The translations under genes and the position numbers were made by a program. 20,332 nucleotides of DNA, from IMG/VR virus record IMGVR_UViG_3300031784_000243, positions 1 to 20,332 of that record, one strand, 5' to 3'. Source of the DNA: a virus. The notes under the pieces are model-generated. The model was not told the DNA's origin. It worked only from the letters and a program-made list of their open reading frames with translations, and did no database searches. Of the stretch, positions 7,638 to 14,399 are shown one piece after another; positions within the stretch are counted from its first letter, which is position 1, and every line of letters begins with the position of its first letter.

Positions 7638-8170
7638 TGACAACGCAAGCGATCACCAACTTCGTCCGCATCACCGACAAGGCGGGTGTGGTGCAAGGCC
7701 GCTACCAGAACGGCAAGGTGGGCGAGGTGATCACCCTCGACGGCGAGGACTACAGCTACCTCTCGTTCCTGTACCGAGGCGCCACGCGCAACCGCACTGG
7801 CGACAACCTAGAGGCTGAGCTGATCCTGGCGAGCAACCGCCTGGCCATGAGCATCGGTGCCCAGGCGGTGCAGCGCAAGTGGTATGCGCGGGTGACCACC
7901 TGCACGATGCACCCGCGCACCTTCGCAGTGGGTCGCAAGCTGACGCGTGACACTTGGCTGGCGGCATCAATGAGCTACGACCCCGAGCAACTGACGGTGT
8001 TGCTGAGCAGCGGCATTGATGCGGTCGGCGCTAATGCTCCCACCCGCTGCCTGACCAGCGATCTGGTGGGTCAGCTGCCCTCGACCAGCGCAATCAGCAA
8101 CCGCGCTTGGATCGGGGCGCTGTTGCTAGGGCCTCTTCTGTTGTCCATCCTTGGCGCAGTCTGTATCTGA
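7637..8170 (+). CDS. Minor tail protein (distal tail / tail-tip connector)
   Basis: This 177-residue protein begins one base inside the tape measure stop and occupies the lambda gpM/gpL position, where distal tail proteins link the tube to the tip. The first half is beta-rich (FVRITDKAGVVQG, GEVITLDGEDYSYLSFLYRG). The middle has AMSIGAQAVQRKWYARVTTC, then WLAASMSYDPEQLTVLLSSG. The segment RCLTSDLVGQLPSTSAISNR reads like a natural C-terminus, but the frame continues for about 21 hydrophobic residues from W158 (WIGALLLGPLLLSILGAV). The last 45 bases overlap, antiparallel, the 3' end of the HNH gene. The hydrophobic tail may therefore have been gained when the endonuclease inserted. I do not recognise a precise family. 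Confidence 0.7.
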   Translation: MTTQAITNFVRITDKAGVVQGRYQNGKVGEVITLDGEDYSYLSFLYRGATRNRTGDNLEAELILASNRLAMSIGAQAVQRKWYARVTTCTMHPRTFAVGRKLTRDTWLAASMSYDPEQLTVLLSSGIDAVGANAPTRCLTSDLVGQLPSTSAISNRAWIGALLLGPLLLSILGAVCI

Positions 8171-8686
8171 TGAGCTGGGCGGGTAGGCGTCTTCTTTCAT
8201 GAGCCTTGCCTTTACGGCCTTGGCCTTTTCAAAATCTATGGTTGAGAGCACATACTTTCCCCGGTGACTGACGGCGTAGCGAGGGACGCAGCGACCACGG
8301 CGGCGGTCCATGTGGATTGAGATGCCAGCGACGCCGGTAGTGTTGTCAGAACGGATATTTCTGTTCAGACAATTATCTGAAGGCGACAAGAGGCGAAGAT
8401 TCCACGGTCTGTTGTCAAACGCATTGCGATTGATGTGGTCAAGTTGCAAGCCGGCGGGCACATCCCCATTGCCTAGCCACTTCCAGATCAAGCCGGCAAC
8501 CGAGTATGACGTGTGTTCTATTTCGCAGTACAGGTAGCGTTTCTGGCTAATCAGAAATCCTGCGGGGCGTCCCCGACGGCGGTGCCCCCAGGAGACGGGG
8601 GCGTCTTCTTTCCAGTACAGGATGCCTTTCAAAGGGTCAAGACTAAACAGGTCCCAGAGGTGGCTAGCTTCGGGGAGGGGCTTCAT
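8126..8686 (-). CDS. HNH homing endonuclease with AP2-like DNA-binding C-terminus
   Basis: This 186-residue protein lies on the strand opposite to all neighbouring tail genes. Residues of about 63-110 hold the HNH core: VAGLIWKWLGNGDVPAGLQ, then LDHINRN with the metal-site Asp83-His84, DNRPWNLR with Asn96, and SPSDNCLNRN with Asn105 and Asn108. After it, TGVAGISIHMDRRRGRCVPR and GKYVLSTIDFEKAKAVKARL look like an AP2-type DNA-binding fold, a common partner of phage HNH enzymes. Such free-standing enzymes cut endonuclease-free copies of the locus and spread by repair. It probably has its own promoter (TATAAT on this strand, 8723 to 8718). The first 125 residues seem intact, with no sign of decay. 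Confidence 0.9.
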   Translation of the reverse strand: MKPLPEASHLWDLFSLDPLKGILYWKEDAPVSWGHRRRGRPAGFLISQKRYLYCEIEHTSYSVAGLIWKWLGNGDVPAGLQLDHINRNAFDNRPWNLRLLSPSDNCLNRNIRSDNTTGVAGISIHMDRRRGRCVPRYAVSHRGKYVLSTIDFEKAKAVKARLMKEDAYPPSSSDTDCAKDGQQKRP

Positions 8687-8717
8687 TGCTAGCTAGGGGC
8701 AGGGCGGGATGGGTTTC

Positions 8718-8723
8718 ATTATA
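8718..8723 (-). promoter_or_regulatory. TATAAT -10 box for the HNH gene
   Basis: On the minus strand the sequence is a perfect TATAAT, 31 bases before the HNH ATG at 8686. No good -35 is visible. It sits directly beside the start of the plus-strand gene at 8731. Because the host tail operon runs the other way, an independent promoter is needed for expression. Confidence 0.55.
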
Positions 8724-8730
8724 GGCGCAA

Positions 8731-9111
8731 ATGATTGAGGCGCACCGCTTGGTAGGGATGAGGTTCAGGCTGGGAGCCGACCCTGAGCGGCATGGCGCTA
8801 CTGACTGCTTGGGGCTGTGCCGAGCGGTGCTGAGCACCTATGGCATTGAGACACCGCGCCCTACGAGGTCGTGGTATCGGCGTTTGCGACAGCGCGACTG
8901 GTCGGTGTTTCCTGAGCAGCTGAGTCTTTGGGGGGAAGTAGTCGCAGAACCTAGACTGAGGGGAACGGTGGCCTTGTGCCGATCTGAAGAAGGCGGCTAT
9001 GGCTTGGCAGTGTCTTGGGCGGATGGATGGCTGAGTTTCCAGATGGCTCAAGTTCGCTGGTCCCCCATCAATCAACTGCAAGTCACCGCGCTCTACTGCC
9101 CGTCGAGGTAG
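8731..9111 (+). CDS. NlpC/P60-like tail-tip protein (gpK position), catalytic His apparently missing
   Basis: The 126-residue product resembles the peptidase half of lambda gpK, a tail-tip protein. HRLVGMRFRLGADPERHGA leads into TDCLGLCRAVLSTYGI, which has the NlpC/P60 nucleophile at Cys26 preceded by Asp25. In active relatives a His-Val-Gly segment follows some 50-70 residues later. Here the matching stretch reads GYGLAVSWADGWLSF (residues 89-103) and has no His, so hydrolase activity is doubtful. The tape measure carries an intact-looking NlpC/P60 domain. The 3' end overlaps the next gene by up to 85 bases. No clear Shine-Dalgarno sequence precedes the ATG. Confidence 0.75.
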   Translation: MIEAHRLVGMRFRLGADPERHGATDCLGLCRAVLSTYGIETPRPTRSWYRRLRQRDWSVFPEQLSLWGEVVAEPRLRGTVALCRSEEGGYGLAVSWADGWLSFQMAQVRWSPINQLQVTALYCPSR

Positions 9112-12100
9112 CGCTGTGCGAGGCGATTGGCATCAACGCCGAGGAGTATTTCTACTTCCAGCAGCTGAGCGATGCCTACAACGGCAAGCGCCCTGAGGAG
9201 TATGACCTGGCCGGCGTGCCGGATGTCAGGAACGGCCCGGTAACGCTGTTCATTGTCAATCTCGTCATCGGCATTGCGCTGACGGCGATTGGTGCCCTGC
9301 TGGCACCGAAGCCGCAGCAGCCGAAGACACCGCCGTCGCTGAAAACCAGCGATGCCAACGGCGCCAAGCGCTATGCCAGCACCGAGAACTTCGACAGCGT
9401 TCAGCAGTTGGCGGCACTGGGAGAGGTCATCCCCCTGGTCTTCGCGCACCGTGACCGCAAGGGAGCCGGCGGCGTCCGCGTCAAGGCGATGCTGCTCTGG
9501 AGCCAGCTGCTTAGTCGTGGCACCGGCCAGCAACTCAAGGCGCTGATGTTGCTGTCGATGGGGCACCTGAGCACTCGCCCTGACTTCGCCGGCTATGCCA
9601 TTGGCGACCAGACACTGAAGAACTACACCGCAGCGAAGGTGGCGCTGTACATGCGTAAGAGCGGCGGGCGGGTGCTGGAGAGCGACCGCTACAACAAAGG
9701 TCAACTGGAGGAATCACCTGCCACCGATGTCTTCACGGTCTGGGATGACGCCGAAGCCCGCTACGAGCCCTGGTTTAGTGGCACCCGCACTCCCTCCACC
9801 CAGACGCAGTTCGGTTGCTACGCACCGATGGCTAACGGCTGCCGGTACCGCCTCACCTACGAGCTGGTGCTGATCCCCCAGGACATGGACAGCAAACTCA
9901 AGGAAGACAACCGCACCAAGATCGACAAGCTAAAGCGCAACTGGCCCTCGCGTCAGGGCTTCGTCGGTGGCATCAACGGGTTCAACCCAGTTGGCTCCCT
10001 GCTGACCTACAAGATCAGCGGCGAGAAGCAAGACAAAGCCTACGAGCCTTGGGGGGTTGATGATGTCCGCGCCTCGATTGAGGACCGGCGTCTACTGACC
10101 GACACGTTGATCACCAACGGCGACCAGTACCTGGCGGGCAACGCCCTGGTGAACTGCGAGTCGCAGAGCGACTTCATCTGGCTGACCGGGCGCGACAAGA
10201 TCTTCAAATTCCGCGTCCTTGAAGGTGGCAACTGCCGGGTGGACGGCACCATCAGCGATGGGCAGCCGTTCCACTGGCAGCTGCAGCGGGTGGCGATTGG
10301 CACGATCGCCAACACCCGCGCCTGCGATGTCACCGAGCTGGGCATCAAGAGCACGGTCTGGCGGCAGATGAGCTTCCCCAATGTCAACAGCCAGCCCGAC
10401 GAGAAGACCATTGAGCGCTACGAGAACAGGAACGGCAGCATCCAGCTGGGCCAGCTCAACCGCTACATCAAGCGTTTCAGCTTCTTCCGTCTGCAGTGGC
10501 GGGTGCTCGGCACTGACGACGGCTGGCGCAACCTGAGCGGCGGCGTGCCGTTTGCCGTGCGCGGACTGGCGCCCACTGCCCAGTACAACTTCATCCGCAT
10601 CCGCCACCCGCGACGCGGGCAGTACGAGTTCCGCATGTTGCCAGTGCCAGGCGCGGAGATTTTCTACTCGTGGAGGAACCGTCAGGTGCGGCTGCTAGTG
10701 CCGGGTCAGCTGCAGAGTTACCACCAAGACGGCTTCTTCGTGGTCTACGCCGGTCAGATGCTCACGATGACGCCAAACGAGATGAGCAACAAGCAGTGGA
10801 TCGTGGGGCAGCCACCTCCGAAGCAGAACAACATCTCCGGCCTGAGCATCAACTCCAAGGGCACCCGTCCGATTGGCTGGGTCCTCAGCGATACACGCTA
10901 TAACCGCAACAGTGATTTTGTTGCCATCGCTGTCACTGGCGTATATCGGATCGTCCTCAAGGGTCAGATCATCAAATACAGCCGCACCGGCAAGTTCAAG
11001 CCAGTCGTTGACGGCAGCCGTCGCTTCAATATCGGTGCTGCCAAAGACAATGTGATCTTCGAGCAGCTGCATGAGCTGCGGATCGAGACGCTAGGCCCCG
11101 AGGCGCCTACCACCAGCTGGACCGTACCGATTCATGGCGGCAGCGGCAGTGGCGCCAAGGCCACGGTCAACCGTTACTCCAATGGCGCTCTGGACTGGAG
11201 CGTGGCGGACGGCGGCAACGGGTACAACCAGAACGACACGGTGTACATCCAGCCGCCCGGCTACGGCCCGATCTACATGACAGCGGCCATCCCGATTGAC
11301 AGCTACCTAGAGGAAAACCTCAATCCATTTGATGCCGTCGCGGATTACAAGATCTACGACGGTGAGAGCATGAGCCATGAGAATGAGCCTGAGCATGAGG
11401 TCGTCTATGTGAATGAACAACTGGCGCAGTCAGTAGTCCCGAACTACGACCACCTGGCTCTGGTTGGTCTGCGGCTGAACTCCACCAAGGAGTGGACGAA
11501 CTTCCAAGAGCTGTCGGCGTATGTTCGCAACGGCATCGAGGTGGAGCGGTTGTGTGACGACAACGGCAACCCGATTGCTGAGGGCACCCGCAACGCCACG
11601 CAGAACCTGCCAGAGATCGCCTACTGCCTGCTGACCGACGAGCTGATCGGCGCAGGCAAGACAGTGGGCAAGGCTGCGGTCAACCGTGATCGGATGCAGG
11701 AGGCGGCCCGCTTCTGCTACGCCAATGGCTTCAATTTCGACGGGGTGATTGGCGCCAAGCTCAACCTGCGCGACTGGATCTTCCAGCAAGCCGGCTACTG
11801 CCTACTCGACTTCACGGTGCTCGGCGGTCAATTCAGCCTGGTGCCATCGGTGCCAGCCACCCGTGCCGGGGTCATCGACTTCGCCGCCAAACCCGAGATC
11901 AAAGCCCTCTTCACGGACGGCAACATCAAGGATCTCAAGGTGACCTGGCTGAGCCCCGAGGAGCGGCAGCCGTTCAAGGCAGTGATCAGCCTGCGGGAGG
12001 AAGTGGACAACGGCTTTGCCCGCACCCGCACCGTTTCAATGCGGCTGTCTGATGGGCTGGGTGGCAACGACGCTGACCCCGAGGAAACCTTCGACTGGAG

Positions 12101-12608
12101 CGACTGGTGCTGCAGCGCTGAGCACGCGATGCTTTTCGCCAAGTACGCCTTGAAGCTGCGCAAGCTGGTGGATCACGGCATCGCCTTCGCCACCACGCCC
12201 GCCAGCGCCTTGGGGCTGTCACCTGGTGATTACATCCGCCTGGTCTCCGAGGTGACGCACACCAGCCGCTTTAACAATGGCAGCATCGACAGCGAGGGGC
12301 TGATCACCAGCACCACCACGCTGGCGAACGGGGACCATCCGGTGCTGATCTGGAAGCCGGGAACGGTGGGCGTGACCCAGACCACGCTGACGGTGCGCGA
12401 TGGCCGCGCCCAGCAGGGCGGGCTCTACAGCACGGTGTTCACCATCGCCAACAGAACCACCACCAGTCGCGTCTACAAAGTCGAGAGCTTGACGATCGGC
12501 GACGAGGGCTTCGTCGAGGTGGCGGGCAGCTATCAGCCGATCACGGATGACGGCAAGTTGGCCGCTTTACAGTGGGCGGACAGCGACTTTGTGCTGGAGC
12601 TGGGCTAG
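9027..12608 (+). CDS. Large tail-tip / central fibre protein (gpI/gpJ-like)
   Basis: The frame gives 1193 residues from ATG 9027. A CTG at 9114, preceded by GAGGT (9105-9109) just past the upstream stop, is a credible alternative start and would drop 29 low-complexity residues. An N-terminal hydrophobic segment (VTLFIVNLVIGIALTAIGAL, about residues 72-91) recalls gpI-like proteins. It is followed by ALGEVIPLVFAHRDRKGAGG, then VKAMLLWSQLLSRGTGQQL, the type of start seen in gpJ-like host-specificity proteins. Around residues 705-745, GSGAKATV and GGNGYNQNDTVYI match the Gly-rich beta motif of the tube protein. The C-terminal third (from about NGIEVERL) has the domain order typical of gpJ-like baseplate hubs. 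It would close the tube tip and contact the host surface. The stop overlaps the next GTG (TAGTG). Confidence 0.82.
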   Translation: MAEFPDGSSSLVPHQSTASHRALLPVEVALCEAIGINAEEYFYFQQLSDAYNGKRPEEYDLAGVPDVRNGPVTLFIVNLVIGIALTAIGALLAPKPQQPKTPPSLKTSDANGAKRYASTENFDSVQQLAALGEVIPLVFAHRDRKGAGGVRVKAMLLWSQLLSRGTGQQLKALMLLSMGHLSTRPDFAGYAIGDQTLKNYTAAKVALYMRKSGGRVLESDRYNKGQLEESPATDVFTVWDDAEARYEPWFSGTRTPSTQTQFGCYAPMANGCRYRLTYELVLIPQDMDSKLKEDNRTKIDKLKRNWPSRQGFVGGINGFNPVGSLLTYKISGEKQDKAYEPWGVDDVRASIEDRRLLTDTLITNGDQYLAGNALVNCESQSDFIWLTGRDKIFKFRVLEGGNCRVDGTISDGQPFHWQLQRVAIGTIANTRACDVTELGIKSTVWRQMSFPNVNSQPDEKTIERYENRNGSIQLGQLNRYIKRFSFFRLQWRVLGTDDGWRNLSGGVPFAVRGLAPTAQYNFIRIRHPRRGQYEFRMLPVPGAEIFYSWRNRQVRLLVPGQLQSYHQDGFFVVYAGQMLTMTPNEMSNKQWIVGQPPPKQNNISGLSINSKGTRPIGWVLSDTRYNRNSDFVAIAVTGVYRIVLKGQIIKYSRTGKFKPVVDGSRRFNIGAAKDNVIFEQLHELRIETLGPEAPTTSWTVPIHGGSGSGAKATVNRYSNGALDWSVADGGNGYNQNDTVYIQPPGYGPIYMTAAIPIDSYLEENLNPFDAVADYKIYDGESMSHENEPEHEVVYVNEQLAQSVVPNYDHLALVGLRLNSTKEWTNFQELSAYVRNGIEVERLCDDNGNPIAEGTRNATQNLPEIAYCLLTDELIGAGKTVGKAAVNRDRMQEAARFCYANGFNFDGVIGAKLNLRDWIFQQAGYCLLDFTVLGGQFSLVPSVPATRAGVIDFAAKPEIKALFTDGNIKDLKVTWLSPEERQPFKAVISLREEVDNGFARTRTVSMRLSDGLGGNDADPEETFDWSDWCCSAEHAMLFAKYALKLRKLVDHGIAFATTPASALGLSPGDYIRLVSEVTHTSRFNNGSIDSEGLITSTTTLANGDHPVLIWKPGTVGVTQTTLTVRDGRAQQGGLYSTVFTIANRTTTSRVYKVESLTIGDEGFVEVAGSYQPITDDGKLAALQWADSDFVLELG

Positions 12609-13012
12609 TGGCATCCGTTGAGTTCCCTGCCATCAGACCCACCGGCAGGTCGTACAGCCCCGGTACTTATCCGTCAGCTGAGTTCAAGGCATTAAACGGC
12701 GCGACGACACGGATGCTGTTTGGCAACCGTCGCAGCGACGCGGAGCTGAGCCTGGAGTTTCAAAACATCAGCGATGACGATGCTGCGCTGATCCTCGAGC
12801 ACTACGAGCGGGTGGTGCCCAGCGATGATTGGGTGAGCTTCACGAATACCACCGGCGCTGAGGGAGCATCTGCGGCGCTGCGCCCGTACCTAAAGGAGAA
12901 TGGTGACAGCGGCCTGCGCTGGCGTTATGCCGATGCCCCGCAGATCAGCAGCGTCTTCCGTGGACGCAGCACCGTCCAAGTCACCTTTGTTGGCCAACTG
13001 GACGCCGCCTAG
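12608..13012 (+). CDS. Small minor tail protein
   Basis: A GTG start overlapping the previous TAG (TAGTG) gives 134 residues, MASVEFPAIRPTGRSYSPG onward. The sequence is beta-rich with the segments NGATTRMLFGNRRSDAELSL, FQNISDDDAALILEHYERV and RGRSTVQVTFVGQL. Proteins with an 'F-x-x-x-x-P-x-x-x-x-x-PG-x-x-P-x-x-x-x-x-x-x-NG' opening occur downstream of tip proteins in marine and freshwater phages, but I cannot name the family with certainty. The stop TAG is also the first half of a TAGACT box. Coupling by overlap suggests it is made in ratio with the tip protein. Confidence 0.7.
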   Translation: MASVEFPAIRPTGRSYSPGTYPSAEFKALNGATTRMLFGNRRSDAELSLEFQNISDDDAALILEHYERVVPSDDWVSFTNTTGAEGASAALRPYLKENGDSGLRWRYADAPQISSVFRGRSTVQVTFVGQLDAA

Positions 13013-13015
13013 ACT
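13010..13015 (+). promoter_or_regulatory. -10-like TAGACT box overlapping a stop codon
   Basis: TAGACT contains the stop TAG of the preceding gene and lies 26 bases before the GTG at 13042. The following TTCAGCGTGA is nearly the same as TCAGCGTGA after the box at 14361. Confidence 0.4.
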
Positions 13016-13041
13016 GACTTCAGCGTGATGCGGTCGTAACC

Positions 13042-13488
13042 GTGCCTTTCTATAGCGGCCAGCAGGGTCAACTGTTCATTGATGGAGTCAAGGCTGCACA
13101 TGTGCAGAACTGGTCCTTCCAGACCAGCCAGGCCGTGCTGGACACCACCGGCCTGGGAGACACCGACCGCACGATTACTCCGGGAGTGCGCAGCACCAGC
13201 GGCAGCTGCCGACTCTTCTACTACCAAGCCACAGCCGGCGGTGGTGGCGATGTAACCAAGCTACTGAACAAGTGCGTGAAGGACGGCAAAGGTGAAGGCG
13301 ACGGAAAAGCCGCTGACTCAAGCTCAGCCAAGCTGAAGCTGATGGTGGCGGATGGCAGCACCGCTGGCCGCTACATCGAGATGTACTGCTTCCTGACCAA
13401 CATCTCCATGTCGATGGCGGTGGGTGAGGTGCTGTCGGCGGATGTGAGCTTTGAAGCCAATGGTGCCCCCACCGGCGTCCTCATGTAA
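13042..13488 (+). CDS. Tail-tube-like protein, second copy of the fold
   Basis: This 148-residue protein starts with GTG (VPFYSGQQGQLFIDG). It has the motif VQNWSFQTSQAVLDTTGLGD (residues 21-40), followed by TPGVRSTSGSCRLFYY and a C-terminal FLTNISMSMAVGEVLSADVS then FEANG. These match the C-terminal domain of the protein at 1084-2175 (VQEWSLDF..., PGFASGSGSMSVLF, ISVNTSDAIVASINF). It therefore probably adopts a tail-tube or distal-ring fold, but it is much shorter and lies after the tip genes. It may form an extra ring, a decoration, or a fibre adaptor. The stop overlaps the next ATG (TAATG). Confidence 0.72.
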   Translation: MPFYSGQQGQLFIDGVKAAHVQNWSFQTSQAVLDTTGLGDTDRTITPGVRSTSGSCRLFYYQATAGGGGDVTKLLNKCVKDGKGEGDGKAADSSSAKLKLMVADGSTAGRYIEMYCFLTNISMSMAVGEVLSADVSFEANGAPTGVLM

Positions 13489-14363
13489 TGGCTGTCTATC
13501 TAGGTGACTCGGGCTTTGTTGAGCTAAAGCGCGACACCCTCGGCGACGAACTGATCACGCAGCTGGACCCGGCGGATGTCAACGAGGACCGCCGCCGCTT
13601 CTCGGTGGATTTTGCGGCGGGTTCACTGGTCACCGGCGATGCGGTCGAGATCGCAACGCTGGACGGCAGCGACCTGCAGCTGGTGGCGGGGCACAACTAC
13701 CCCGATGGGCGTTGGTATGTGCATGTGGACCCCGCTGGCGGGCTGCGTCTGTACAAGAGCTTTGAGGCATCACTGACGGGGCTGATGGAAACAGCGCTGC
13801 CGCTGGAGACACCTGCGGTTGCTAAGCAGGTGAGCATCCGCACCCGCAACAGCCGCTTCCGTCCGATCGGGCGGATCCGCGAGTTCGAGCTGACCACCAG
13901 CCGCGAGACGGTGGATGTGACGCTGCTGGGCAAGGAGTTCCGTCAGCACTACGAGGCGGGCTTGATCAGCGGGCAGGGGTCAATGACCACGCTCTGGGAG
14001 CACAGCTACAGCCTGTGCGACCCGACTTACAGCTCAAACGCACCCGAGTTCCCGGTCTACTTGGCACGGCTGGTGCTGCGTATTCAGCAGGGCGCCGACT
14101 TCTTGGGGCGCTTTTTCATCTACCACGACTCGGATGAAACGGGCGGGCAGAATCCGAGCGTTTGGTATGAGGGCGATTGCATCGTCACCAATGTGGCGGT
14201 AACGGTGCGCCCCACGGAAGTGATCGAGGCGAGGGTGGAGTTTGTCACCAGCGGCACGGTCGCGCTACACCTGGGCAGGCCACCTTCTTACCTGCTGCAG
14301 GAAGACGGAGAGAGGATCCTGCAGGAGAGCGGAGACGGTTTGCTCTTGGAGTGGGAGACCTAG
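13488..14363 (+). CDS. Tail-tube-like protein, third copy, with an N-terminal extension
   Basis: The 291-residue product has a unique N-terminal domain of about 125 residues (MAVYLGDSGFVELKR onward, LVTGDAVEIATLDGSDLQLV). The tube-type motif follows: IREFELTTSRETVDVTLLGK (about 130-149), AGLISGQGSMTTLWE and VTNVAVTVRPTEVIEARVEF. The end PPSYLLQEDGERILQESGDG, followed by LLLEWET, has two copies of a short 'LLQEDG-x-x-ILQE' motif found at ends of phage tail proteins. Its overlap with the 13042 gene suggests co-assembly, perhaps as a tip ring that seats the fibres encoded next. The stop TAG is part of another TAGACT box. Confidence 0.72.
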   Translation: MAVYLGDSGFVELKRDTLGDELITQLDPADVNEDRRRFSVDFAAGSLVTGDAVEIATLDGSDLQLVAGHNYPDGRWYVHVDPAGGLRLYKSFEASLTGLMETALPLETPAVAKQVSIRTRNSRFRPIGRIREFELTTSRETVDVTLLGKEFRQHYEAGLISGQGSMTTLWEHSYSLCDPTYSSNAPEFPVYLARLVLRIQQGADFLGRFFIYHDSDETGGQNPSVWYEGDCIVTNVAVTVRPTEVIEARVEFVTSGTVALHLGRPPSYLLQEDGERILQESGDGLLLEWET

Positions 14364-14366
14364 ACT
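14361..14366 (+). promoter_or_regulatory. -10-like TAGACT box overlapping a stop codon before the first fibre gene
   Basis: TAGACT includes the TAG stop of the preceding gene and lies 33 bases before the proposed ATT start. It is followed by CAAGTCAGCGTGAG, close to the sequence after the box at 13010. Confidence 0.4.
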
Positions 14367-14388
14367 CAAGTCAGCGTGAGCTGTTAGC

Positions 14389-14394
14389 AGGGGG
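14389..14394 (+). promoter_or_regulatory. Shine-Dalgarno-like AGGGGG that supports an ATT start
   Basis: AGGGGG is five bases before ATT at 14400. The only in-frame codons between the TAG at 14385-14387 and this ATT are CAG GGG GCG GCC. ATT is therefore the only plausible initiator that keeps the conserved fibre opening PDLEISKLPVL. Confidence 0.6.
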
Positions 14395-14399
14395 CGGCC

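Noticed and set aside
6930-7643. Minus-strand frame of 237 codons opposite the tape measure end
   Set aside because: The plus strand carries the conserved FATGGFVTGPTRAVIGEGG region. The minus frame has no recognisable motif and is a shadow of GC-rich DNA.
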